A DNA stretch of 64,000 nucleotides from Carnegiea gigantea (Eukaryota > Streptophyta > Magnoliopsida > Caryophyllales > Cactaceae): assembly GCA_029747015.1 (NCBI GenBank), contig JAKOGI010001257.1:208962-272961 (forward strand), read 5' to 3'. Position 1 is the stretch's first letter. Every line of letters starts with the position of its first letter. Made by a program: the position numbers and the translations under genes. Positions 12,949-25,700 of the stretch are shown one piece after another. The notes under the pieces were generated by a model that searched no databases, was not told the origin of the DNA, and saw nothing but the letters and a program-made list of their open reading frames with translations.

Positions 12949-13605
12949 TAAGAGTGAAAAAGCGGAACTATCTCCATCTATTGATGAACAGTCGTGAAAA
13001 TAATAATTAATGGTTAAGCGATAATTCACTAATATAACCATTGAGAAAATTTATGCCCCATAATTTATTTATTATAGAGAGTAAAGCATATACTCGCGCC
13101 AATACTTTCAATTAAACATGATCATTTTATAATCTATTTTTATATTAGACAATGTCATTTGATTATCAATGTTTTTGATTGAACATCATTCTTAAATCTT
13201 ATATAATGCCACTTAGTAGGTTTTACCATGGAATACTACAAGACATTAAGTTCTCATTTCCAATCATCGCTGTTTGTTTTAACACTTAATCATTGCTTTG
13301 TTAATAATCATAAAACATATTTTAATGCAGTACTAATACTATGATAAATTACCAGGACAAATACATACACAAACATCATACTGTCCAAAGAACACGTACG
13401 AGTGACACGTGTATAGCTGCCGTATTACCCGCCCCCGCTCAACCAGGGTCGCCCTCACCAACGCGATTTCCGTTGAAGCCAAGAGCTTCCATTTTCCACC
13501 CCTCTCCTCCTCTCTCTTTCTCTCTCCTCAACTTTCCCAGTAATCTCAGAACAAAATCACCCCCATTTGTGTTAATTTCTCTTTAATCTTTAACGTTAAT
13601 CACAG

Positions 13606-13668
13606 ATGTCAGATTTCTCGATGTACCCATATTCCGGAATGTGGAGTGATGATGAGCAGTGGGCTTGA
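13606..13668 (+). CDS. Upstream ORF 1 in the RhoGAP leader (20 codons)
   Basis: A 20-codon frame with its own ATG and TGA stop (MSDFSMYPYSGMWSDDEQWA) ends 72 bases before the main ATG at 13741. Its make-up is not that of random leader sequence: it is rich in Met, Ser, Tyr, Trp and acidic residues. If translated it would reduce initiation at the main start. Whether it is conserved or even within the transcript cannot be told from this sequence. Confidence 0.35.
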   Translation: MSDFSMYPYSGMWSDDEQWA

Positions 13669-13708
13669 GTTTTTGTCGCTTTGTGGACTGCATTTTGAAT
13701 CTCCGTCG

Positions 13709-13744
13709 ATGTGGGTTCATGTTTTTATTCATAGGTCGCCATGA
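13709..13744 (+). CDS. Upstream ORF 2 overlapping the RhoGAP start (11 codons)
   Basis: This 11-codon frame (MWVHVFIHRSP) ends in a TGA that overlaps the main start codon in the form ATGA at 13741-13744. Such an arrangement could allow termination-reinitiation or block the main ATG. There is a caveat: 'tttttattcatag' at about 13723-13735 could be a 3' splice site of a leader intron, in which case this uORF would be removed. Confidence 0.3.
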   Translation: MWVHVFIHRSP

Positions 13745-16700
13745 ATCGCGAGCAATCAATGTCGAACAGAACCATTGAGTCTTCCGCCCAGGTGTCATTT
13801 AATCGCGGATGTTAATTTTACCGTAAAAGCTTTGATTTTTAGTTTGTATTTGTTTGTGTTTTCATAGTTGTTAGATTATACTCCTGGCGAGACCATTAGT
13901 CTCTGGCGTCATCGAAGATTTCAAAGAAAAAAGATACCCCAGGTTTGAAGTATGAAATTTTTAGGGACTGGGTGAACCCAATATCGAAAAAGATTAGTTT
14001 TAAATTTAGGAAAGAGTAGAACTCCGAGTAAATGAGAGTATAATGGATTGTATAGGGTATAATATAATTTTCAGACTTTCTGTGTCTGTGTATTTATCTG
14101 GGTATTATCTAGTGGTTTGATGTGAATCTGGGATTCCCTCCTTTTTTTTTTGGGTTTTTTTTTTTTTTGGGGAGGGGGGGGATTTGATTAAGTAAGTTCG
14201 TTGATCACGTTGATTTTTGTTAATGTATGAGGAAGTTAAATATGAGTAAGTGATGTGGGTATTTGATGATTTCAGGCAGCATCGTCGGGAGAGAATGCCC
14301 ACATTGCTCCTCCCCAACCCGGACAGCCGGGACCTCCAGAGCATCAGAACTCTCGCTCCCGGAATCAGGTGACTGTCCATCAACACATTTTCTACTGAAA
14401 ATAGGTCATCTTGACTATATTTTATACATTTGGAATGATGTTCCATTGACTGAGCTACTATGTAACGAATTTGTGTTGATTCTCGGAAGTTTGTTATTGA
14501 CTTGTTCGTACATCTTGAAGTGATTCTTAAATGCCATATAATTGACTTCCTGGTAGAAGAAAGCTCCACTCTCACCATCTCCTTTTTAAAAAAAATTTAT
14601 TGGTTTTTTTTAAAAAATTTATTGGTTGGCTGCATACTGCTTAGGGAGATGCATAAGTCGATGTAGGTAAGATTTGAACTTAGGTCTTTGGTGATAGCAA
14701 TAACTCTCATACTCGCATGTGAAGGAGTTGGGTTCAAGCGCAATTAGAGGTAGGGAAGAGGTTTCCCCCCTTTTCTTCCCCATCTCCTTACCCTCTAGAG
14801 TTCCACCATGTACAGAGGGCCTTTAGATTAGCCATTCAACTCTGACCATCCCACTCCGAAAAACCAAAAGAATTGAGGTGGAATTTTTTCACGACAATTT
14901 CGGAGATCAATGGATATGAATATGTTCTTGTGTAAACCCTACTGGTGAAAGAAAATCTCATACTCTCCTAGCATGGGAGAAAATCTGTCAGTCTTATACT
15001 CATGTTATGTGACAAGTGATCATGCTGCACTCTTGGAGTCTCGTGGCCAATGCCCCCACCTCCCTGGTTCTAGTACTGAGGGAGCAACATTCCACATGGT
15101 CGTGAATATTGCTAAGTATAAGTGGGGAGTGGCCTCCATTGGGCATTGGTCTGCTATGTGTACTTCTGCCTTCGGCCCATGACACCCATACCAGCCAGGT
15201 AGGGAGCCCCCCCCCTTCAAAAGCTCGTAACGTCTAAAAGACCAAACTTTTAACAACTTCAATCGGTTCGCAGGTTATCAAGAGTGGGCCTCTATTCATA
15301 TCATCCAAAGGTGTGTCTAATGTTTGTTCTTTCTGATCTCAAACTATTACTGTGGTTTGATTTGGATCATTTGGTCTTGCTCCTTTTCCTTTTGTCAATT
15401 GGCACCACAATTGCAACAATTTGTTTAGTGCTGCATACTCTTACATTTCTTTAGAAATTAATTGCTTCTACTTCGGATGATAAGATCACTATTTATGCAG
15501 GAATTGGATGGACATCCTGGAAAAAGAGGTGGTTTGTTCTGTCACGTACGTCTCTGGTCTTTTTCAGAAGCGATCCTGTAAGCATTTTTTCCTTCTCTAG
15601 TACAAATTCATGTGATGACAACAACAATTATATTAGCGTTTGACTCCTTTAAAGTGAGCTATGGGAGGATCCAGGCTTGCTCTTGCCAAGTAGAGACTAG
15701 AGAGGCTATTTCTCCATGAGCCACCCAACACGTTTTCAACTTTCAAATAGTTTTGCAGTAGTTAAAAACCTGAACTACGAATTAAGCTTGCTGTAATAGA
15801 AATGATGCTTCCAAAGAAACAGAATATACAATTTGCTTTGAACAAGCACTGCATCAATTTAAAGTCATCTATAAGCTATGACAGCCTTCTACCCTTTATG
15901 TCCTCTGTCCAGAATCAATTCTATTTCATTTTGAGATGCCATAGAAGATCATCCTTTATATAGTTGCATGTAAGCATGTAATCTTAGCTTAGTCGTGCTA
16001 TCCTTCTGCGAAGACCCGCTGTGATGTCCACCCACCACAAGTAAGATCATTTTTGGAGAGGGAGTGCAAAAGAAGCTTTAGGGATTAATTAAAGATTTGG
16101 TGAGGAGCTAACAATGTGGTAGTGGACATTCTTATGTTACTGTTCTGATGAAGATTTGTCTGGGGGGTTAACATTGTTATTCACTTTTAATTTTACATTA
16201 GCATCTGCAGATACCAACTAATTCAGTGTTTTAATGTTTACAATTTTCATTTCTTCTATTTCTTGCCTAAAATAGAGAACACAAGCACACTATAGTAAGG
16301 GATTTGCTAAATTTGGTTCGCTTCCAGAGTGCAGCTTCTCAGAAAGGAGGTGAGATGAATCTAACCCTTGGTGGCATCGACCTCAACAGCTCAGCAAGGT
16401 TGGCTTGTTGCTCTTATTCTTACAGTTCCTCCACTCAATAAATTTGTTCAAGCGTGGCCTTCTAGAGTCAAATTGGTGAACTTAGATCATCAATTTCAAT
16501 GCCCAATGTGGAAACTCAAATTATTATCAATTGGATACAGCAGCTTTGTTTCCTGATTGGTGTTATGTTTAACTCTGATGTGGGTGGGGGAACTAACCTA
16601 CCTAGTGCAAGTTCTTTTTCTCAGTGTTGAGGTGAAAGCAGACAAGAAGCTGTTGACGGTGTTCTTCCCTGATGGTCGTGATGGACGGGCATTTACACTG

Positions 16701-19700
16701 AAGGTGCTTCTTTATTTGTGTGTCTTATAGCTACCTTACCCACTGTTTCTTTACAGTCAGCATATCAGGTTTTTTTATTTTATTTGGATTATCTGCAATT
16801 TGTTTGTCACTTTGAAGCCTTTGCTCAGGAAAAAGACAGGCGTACCAAGATTATTTCATGTGTCATCATGTGATTAATTGTGTAGTTCGTTATGATGTTC
16901 TTTTCATAAGTGAACTTTTAGCTTGAGTACCCAGGTTGTCTTGTTGCTGTAAGAGAGTTGAAACAGCAAACCTGTTAAATAACAGGTTATGCTTGCGTAG
17001 ATGAAGGATTGAACCTCTTTGAAAAATGATATAGTATGTGTTCCAACTTCCAAAAATGGAGCTCAAAAAACTATCCGCACCAATTTGTCTTATACTCTTA
17101 TTTCAACTTGGGCTATCATTAATGAGCACTTGCTATCTTACAACTGTTGGTAGCTTGATAATTGATCGAGTTAGAAGTCATGGGCACTGCCCTGTGTAGG
17201 AATTTGGACTTAGAACTCCTGTACCCCACCTCAGAAAAAATAAAAAGGAATTGCATAAATCTCTGGGGTAAAGTAGAAATATGTGGTTGATATGTACTGA
17301 TGTAAATTCTTGGGAGAGTGGGTGCTTCCCCCATGAAGATCTGTGAGATTATAATAATTTGAAAATCTCCTTTCCTTCTCATCTAGTCATAGTGCTGTGA
17401 AAGAATTCGAATGACGATTACAATTTGGTCAATTGGAAGCTTTGATGTGGTCACCCTTTTCAAGGTTCTTTCAATGCATTAGAATTTAGGCATCCATTCA
17501 CTGTTTGTTTCTTCACCACAGAGGTTTCTAAGATCAATTTGGTGTCACTAGAGGAGTTTTATATACCAAAATCCGATCCTATGTGTATATGTTTTGCTTC
17601 CATTAACAAAATCTTTCTTTAGTGAAATCTGAAGGCACTTCGAGGATGCTAGTTGGCTATGAAATTCAAGGGAAAATAGTATTAGCCAGAACATTGCTCA
17701 TGTGAATGAAAGGAGCATTACACGCTGCTATGGTTCTAATGGATTAGAATGCCATTTTCAGAGCCTTTTTACGGATGATCTTGAGATCTGCAATTTAATA
17801 GTGGAAAAGTACTGAAAATGGGAACCTTTTTTTAATAAAAAAGGAAAAATAGAGAGAACTGAAATGAATCTTGTTCTTTCATTTTATGACACTTCCTGGC
17901 TGTGAAGAAAATAAAGAGAAAAGTTAGCATCAGAAACTGATGTGAAAGTGGTATGTGTTCTTGGCTTTCTTCTGTGGCTGCAGGCTGAAACTTTAGATGA
18001 CCTGTATGAGTGGAAAGCTTCTCTTGAGACTGCGGTGGCACAGGCACCGAGTGCAAGCGCCATTGGACTTGGACAGAATGGGATGTTTAATACTGAGCAG
18101 GATGAAGCATCTAATGACCCTGCTGAGCAGCGATATGGTTTGTTACTCTATTATGTTGGGCTTGTATTTTTTACACTGTTCTATGGCTGAAACTTTGGTT
18201 GGTTATCACAAAATGGTTGCTGACAATTTCTAAAAATAATCAGGATTTGAAACATGAACATTCTCATTGTTGGTAAATTTTCCACAGCTCGTCTGAAAAA
18301 GCTTTGAGTTTGAAATACTAAGCAAGAAGGCAAGAAAATCAGACTATGCCACGCCCACTGAAAAATCAGGATTTAAGTGTGGAGCTTTACCTCCCGTGTA
18401 GAAGAGTTTGTTTATAAAGGACCTGATTAGGATTTTTCTATAGCTGGTACTGCAAAGCAATTCAATGTTAGAGGTCTGATTGCTGCCAGCTTATTCAGTT
18501 TCTTAAGCGGCTTCCATTTTCAAGTCAAAAGCACCCCCCTTCCTGCCTCACGAAAAATTCCAAGAATTTATTTCATGGTTTTGCATTCTTAGCATTTGGT
18601 ATGATGCTAGCTTCAGCTCTGAACTGAATCTAACGTTGTCTCCACTTACTATGAGGTTTCTTTAGTGACTGTTCTCCCCCTTTTTTCATGCAGAGAATGA
18701 CAGGCTACCGGGCAAATCTATGGTCATTGGAAGGCCTGTCTTACTTGCTTTGGAAGACATTGATGGATCGCCTTCTTTTCTAGAGAAAGCCCTCAGATTT
18801 ATTGAACAGCGTGGTAGGATCCTTTTTCTCATTGTGCCTCTGAGATGTGTGAGTGACCTGCCTCTTTGATGACGTATAAGTTTTCTGAGCCTCAGACTTA
18901 TTCTCAGGTTTTCTAGTCATGGTAACCTTTCTTAGAAGCTTGAACAGATATATCAATATCCATCATGTCATTTTAGAACCGTAGTTTTTCTCAACTTCGC
19001 ACGACTATTGACATAAGCATTTGTTCATGCTATAGTTGGTTATTATCAACATAGAAAGTAGACTGAACTTGGGAAACAGGAAAGATATCATAGTTGCCTT
19101 TCATGTAATATATGCTATAGTACTATAGTACTGTACGTGGATCTGTGGAATATTTACTCTGCGTAACGACCACAAGTTCTTCCATTCAATTTGATGCTGG
19201 GTTATTTCTGTTTGATGGGGTGGCAAGACTTATGTGATTTGGGGTTTTTAAATTCTAAAAGACGCCCTTGGTACTTGCGAATTCAAATCATTTAATGGTT
19301 TTTCTGCCGTAGTGCATGAAAGTTTATCCAATGCCATGCCAGTGGTGTTTGCTCTCCAAATCTGGATCCAAATTCATATCCGGAGTTCCACTAAGGAGGG
19401 TGTGAAGGATGTAGCAATCTTACCTCTTGTTACAGATAGGCTATCTCCAAGAGACCCTAGATTAAAAAACTTTTAACCGCCTATGGGTACCATTCAACCA
19501 AAACAGAAGTAGAGAAACATTTTTAAATTCAATATAATCTAAGCCAGCGAAAATTGTCACAATGTGACTTTTTCACCTGTCTGGAAAACGGACATGTGAA
19601 TGGTATGAAATTATAATACTATACCATCTGTTTTGTGCGATTGGGTACTTGCTGGTTTGGTTTGGTAAGGTAAGTCTGTTGACCTTATTACTTCTTGGAT

Positions 19701-22700
19701 TATCTAACAGGAGTCAGGGTAGAGGGGATTTTACGACAAGCTGCTGATGTTGACCATGTCTACCGTCGGGTACATGAATACGAACAAGGTTTGTCAACTT
19801 AATTCAATCCATTCTTCATATCTTTTGTTTCTATTCATGTGCGGAAATCTTACACTTTGAGCTAGATGTACAGTTTCCCTAGATACTCTCCCAACGTTAT
19901 AACAACATTGAGATTTTAAAGATTCTGAACTGTTATAACGGATGCGAGAAAGTATGAACAAATTAACAAATACACACAGATTTAACGTGGTTCACTAACA
20001 ATGTGTTAGCTACGTCCACAGGCAGAAGAGAGAAATAGTTTTATTCATCCAATGATATGAGAATACAGAGATACGCATTACCGTGCTAGGTCTACAAAGG
20101 GGGCTAAAGAAAACAGATTCAAGGCATTCTAACATGAACCTAAGCGGCTAAGACCCTTTTCTGAACATAGTGATCGGCAAAATTCTATTGGTCATTTTGC
20201 TTGTCCATTGACATTTAGCTCTAACTTCATGCATCTCTGGAACCAAGAGACCAATGTATGTTAGTTTGCTTTAAAGTTTGATTTGACTTGTATCGTATGT
20301 TAGTACGTCTCTAATACCGCAGAGTTCGGAAAAACAAATTTCAAAGAATAAGGTAGTAGACAACCCCAAAGAGAGAAGCAAACCTGCAATATTTACGAAG
20401 GTTTCATATGCATATACATCAGGGAGTGCCCCCCCCGGTCTGGATTTCGCTGCCTTTACAGTTTGGAGTGTGCTTTACGCATTTGAAGTAACCGAAGTGG
20501 CTTACTCAAAATTCTCGTATTGTCAAACCTTGGGTTGTGGACAAACTGTGCCCCTCCCCCCACATGTGAGGCCCACCATAGGTGAGGGAGGCAGGCCAAG
20601 ACGTAGCCTGCCAACTCTGACATGGATAGGCTAACTAGCATAAGCTCTAGAGGAGTATGGACAAAGACTAGCTAATTAAACTTGGTAAGTCTCGAACTGT
20701 AGTAGTCAAGCAGACTTATTTGTCAGCCAAAAGTCAACTCAATTCATGACCCAGTTCCCCAGTGGGTTAGGAAGGTTTGACAGGGGCAGCTTTGAAGAAA
20801 GCTGCCCCGCACCCAAGAGAAGGTAGTGTGCTGAAGCCACCCTCCCAGTCCAGAACTGAAAGCCTATCAGGCAAGAGAGATTGTAAAAGAGTAATGGTGA
20901 GCACCTGCTAGCAAAAACACACTCAATTAGCTTATCTTCTGCAAGTGAGCCCATTTTTTGTTAGATGGACCTGTCTGAGGGAGACAGAGACTCAAAAAGC
21001 ACCCCTGTCCCAATATACACCTTAGAAATGTAGAAGAGATTATCACATTTCATCTGTTGTTTATTTATCATTCTAACTTTACCACTATCCAGGGAAAACT
21101 GAGTTCTCTCCAGGCGAAGATGCACATGTCATTGCAGACTGTATCAAGGTATATCTTTAGATAATGAAGACTAGCATCTTTATTTTTTGCATTAGGAGCA
21201 ATGTCAGTGCACATTTTCTCATTTCTTGTCTTCTTGATGCAATCTTCAGTACATCTTAAGGGAATTGCCATCTTCCCCAGTTCCAGCTACTTGTTGCACA
21301 GCTCTGCTGGAGGCATTTCGTAAGTTGCAATAGAAAGTTGGTCTTCTTAACAACCTTTTGCCATTGCTTCGCATTAGCTGATGTAGATGGAAATATTTTG
21401 AATGAAAGATCAGCATCAGTTTTAATATTGTAGTAAAAATTATCCAAAGATGATCATTTGTTCATTGACATTTGACCGAGACTTCTACAGTGGATACCAA
21501 AGTTCCTTCTGGTGGTCAGCTTTTCTGTCTGCTTTTGTTTCTCTTCTTTCTTTGTGCATTGCCATTATGTTTACTTATGATTAAACCAAGCGTTAAGTGG
21601 AAAACCTTTAGTTGACAGTCTGAAGTCTGAACTCTCATTTGTAGGAAGTGACCGCAACAACAGACTTAATAACATGCGGACCGCAATACTGGAAACATTT
21701 CCAGAGCCAAACAGACGGTTGCTGCAGAGGTAATGTTATCATTTTAATTCAAAAAATGTCATCCTGTGTTTCCTTTTCATCTCCGATTGGTGGGAGACTT
21801 GAATATTGACTAAGTCCATATTAATGAGTCTTCTGAGTTACAAGGGTGAAGTGATGTCTCTCTCATGTAGTTCGACTACTTGTTTGAAATCATTTTAGCT
21901 TTTTCTGCAATTCAGCCTCTAGTGAGTGAGCAAAGGCAACCTATATGCATGGTATTAAAGGTGGCTAAAAGTAACTCATAATGATATAAGAGTCTGAGTA
22001 GTTTTGTGGAATCACATGTTGAGAATTCTGACTAATTCCATCATTACCTTGCAGGATTCTGTTGATGATGCAACGCGTGGCTGCACATAAAGCAGTAAAT
22101 AGAATGAGTGTGTCTGCTGTGGCAGCTTGCATGTCACCTTTGCTTCTCCGTCCACTTCTTGCAGGTGAATGTGAGCTTGAAAAGGCACATATGGATGTGG
22201 CCGGTGATGGTTCCTTCCAGCTTCTTCAAGCAGCTGCTGCTGCAAACCATGCTCAAGCCATAGTGATCACTCTACTGGAGGAGTATGACAACATATTTGG
22301 GGTAAACTTCTTCAAATGTTCTCTTCCGCGCTTCTGCTAGGATTGATCAGGCAATTTACATATTTGTCTTTCCTCTGATTTCCTTCAAAGACATCCCCAC
22401 AGGATCATTCGGTAAATGAGGTTTTCAGGATTTCTTTCCGTAGAACTCAGACATGCTCTGCCATTTTTTTTTCCCCGAACTGCAAGCACTGAATTAGTTT
22501 GAATATGCTAGTGCCTTGGGAATATGGTTATACTGTAACTTATAAGACCTCAGAGTCCCTTGTATCAACCATATAGAGCCTTTTTTGTGCCTTTTTCTCT
22601 TCCTGTTTCTTGCAAGATATTTAGTCCTCGTTTCCTTATCCTGTCTTGCTTTGAGCTTCATGGCTTGCGAAATTCACCGCAGGAAGGTTCAGTCTCCCCT

Positions 22701-25700
22701 GAATTATTCTCGGACTCGGATGAGAGTTACACTGGCACCGATGATGATGACATATATGACGATGATGATGATGACGATCATGACGATCATGAGGACGCAT
22801 CAGGGACAGGCAGTGATTATGAACATTCAGGATCAGAGACATGTAGCAGAAGTGGTGACTATGGAGGCAGCAATTCATATGATGATAAGGCTAGTATTTG
22901 TTACTCTTCTGTTTACTACATGCGTAAATTTGTATCTATGGTCTTACTTGGTTCCCCCCCCCCCCCCATCATGAACTAGCTGCTTGAATTAGCAAACTTA
23001 AGCAAGGGTGTGCATTAATGCTTTTTTGGATTATCTCATATAATATGGCACTGCACTCGAGGTCATCCCCCCTCTTCACTTTTTTACTTACATTAACAGC
23101 TCTAAGTGCAGAAAAGTGAAAGCTCCAGCTCATCTTCCAAGTCATCGTCGAGTTCATGCTCCAAGTCTCATAAAAAAGTTCACCCCCGGCAAGCAAAACA
23201 GAGATTGCCATCTGCAGCATCTCATCAGCATGGGAATATGGGGCGTATCCATAGTGCCAAGAAACAAAATAAGGTTAAACTTGTAGCTGAAGATGACACT
23301 AAGAAATCACATAGAACGAATATTCCAGCAGCAATAAATGAATCAGTTAGTTGTAGTCCAACAACAGGCAATAAAAAGGCATCAGCAAAGCTCCTCGAAT
23401 CAACTTCACAAGCTAGACATCAAATGTTGGGACAAACATCGGTCAGTCCATATGCGTCCTCTATATTCCCCTCTCTCCTTGGTTGTCCTCGCTCGAAGGA
23501 CATCAAGTATTCTACTATTTGTTTGGAAGTACCTTCTATTTCTCTTCCTGGAACTACAAATGGTAACCATTAATATTTCCTATTTGATTCAGGCGAGAAA
23601 GAATCCTTCCATGGGATCTGTTGATTATTCACCAAATAATGAGTAAGTCTTGCTTTGTCTCAAGTGAGGAAATCTGTGAGCATTTTGGTCTTTAGAATTC
23701 GTTAGTGTACTGCAGAAGACCAGAAATATTACCTTAAGTGGATAATTGAACTTCTGGTCATTGGTGTATATGCTTGTCTAGTTCATTTACAATAATTTGA
23801 TGTTCCTGGAGCAGAGAATGTTGCTATAACTTTCAGATGGAAGTTTCTTCCACGTTTAGGTTCATGCATTAGACAAGTGGCATGCTGCAGGAGGCATGAA
23901 GAGGATCGTTATGTAAGAGGAATGAGGAGTCTAGGATCATAAGAGGCTACAATAATCTTCAAGTATAATTAGTACCAATGGTTAACATCCTTTTTCTTCT
24001 TTCTTTTCTTTAGGGAGCAAATCCATAGGCTGGAGGATGCCAAGATTGAGCTGCAAAATCAAATTGCAGAAAGAGTAAAGGCTTCCTGTTTTTTCAGTCT
24101 CATGTTTTGAAGGTATTATCGAAGCAGTCTGATGTAGTGCTATTTGTGTATGTCTTTTATGTTGTTTTAGGCCAGTCACAATGCAAATCTGCAAGCAAAT
24201 TTGGGGAAACGCAAGAAAGAGCTACATGAGCGTCGCTTAGCCCTTGAGAAAGATGTATGGCTTACAGCCCCCCTCACTTTGTTGACTTAGGGGGTATTCT
24301 TATCCTGTTTTCAATATTCTTTTTGTTTGATTATCCCATTTTGACACTTGCTCATCCTTTTTGGTTTTTGTCAAAGATATAATGTCGGAACTTATTGAAC
24401 ACAGGTGGCTAGGTTACAAGATCAGTTACAAAAGGAAAAAGATATAGGAGCAGCTCTAAAATCTGGAGACATCTCACGACTGCCAGCGGGTTTTGCTGAA
24501 AAGGTCAGTTCTCTTGTAACATGTACTACTGGGGAAAGGGATGGCAAAGGGGGAAGGGGGAACGGGTAAGGGAAGGGAGAAGTCCCCATGCCTCTAGTGG
24601 TTCTCAAATCACCTCCTTTGCATGGAAGGAAGGATTCTTCCTGTGGGGGCATAACTTTTGTGGCAGGTATTTGATTATGTATCTTGCAAACATTCTTTTC
24701 ATCCGACACCCCCCCCCCCAAGAAATAAAAAATTTCTGACAAGTTTTCCTATTGAAGATGAAGGCTGACATCAAAGAGATTGCAGTAGCAGAGGAGAAAA
24801 ACAGTAACTTAAAAGAGAAGGTGAATGAGCTCGGAGCACATATTAATCACCAACGTGATAAGAATGCAGCCCTTATTCAGGAAAGGGACACTAGAAAACA
24901 AGAAACTTCAAATAGAGGAACAATGTCGTAAGACTTCTAATTACTTGTGAATCCTCATGCTTCTCATTTGTTTGGTTTCTTTTGACCTTCTTGTTTTATT
25001 AAAAAGAAAATGCAGTCCAGGGTTGCGTACTTCAGTAGTGTAATGCTAAAGGGCTCGAATGGAGATCAAAAGAAGTTGTTTCTGTTTGGCCTAAATCAAT
25101 GCCCAAGGCTTCCTAAAACCACCAAATTAGTAATTTCAATTGGTTATCAAATGTCAAGTTAGAAAGTACCAAATAAACCTTAGGAAATCAGCCCTACCAT
25201 CAACAAGATAATTACATGTTCGATCTTCTGATCAAGGGAAGTGACATTATATGTAAGAGATAAGGTCGTGTGCATTTTGACCTCGTCAGACCATGCTGGA
25301 AGTATCTTTTTCAGGTCATTAATGGCAAGTAGCTATCTCGGGCGGCACTTACCATGACTACCTGCCGATCCTCTAGGAAAAGTTGATTGAGAAATTGGCA
25401 TCTATTATCAGTGTGAAGTTCTTCTCATTATACACTGCTTCTTGTTCCTTGCCATTGCAGGCAAAATAGCAAAGATAACGTGAACAAAGACACTTCGCGT
25501 CATGTTGAAATATCGAGCAAGAATGAGGTAGATCATGTTGTCACCCTATCAATTCTATTATTGGCCTTGGCCATGCATTGACTCCCCAGGATCCACATTG
25601 GGCGCATTTGAAGTAATTGTCCTCCGTCATTCGTGGATTGAGCTTAATAAAAATGTACACTTCTCAGGGTCAGCCGAACAGCAACATGGATGGAGCTAAT

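Larger units (their letters stand above)
10831..13605. other. Intergenic region between divergent genes
   Basis: This interval holds the promoter of the minus-strand gene (from 10830 leftwards) and that of the RhoGAP gene (to the right). Three repeat structures inside it are listed separately: a fold-back region at 11337-11720, an (AT)n run at 12329-12373 and a possible MITE at 12579-12948. A CT-rich stretch at about 13498-13530 just before the RhoGAP leader looks like a plant core-promoter pyrimidine patch. Open frames here are low-complexity or lack any domain, and I see no gene. Confidence 0.5.

Noticed and set aside
14105..14578. 157-codon minus-strand frame across a RhoGAP exon and intron
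   Set aside because: It is antisense to exon 2 and the low-complexity T/G run, with no domain.
22585..22974. Frames rich in Met/Thr or His overlapping the RhoGAP acidic exon
   Set aside because: They are shadow frames of the GAT-rich acidic exon of the RhoGAP gene.
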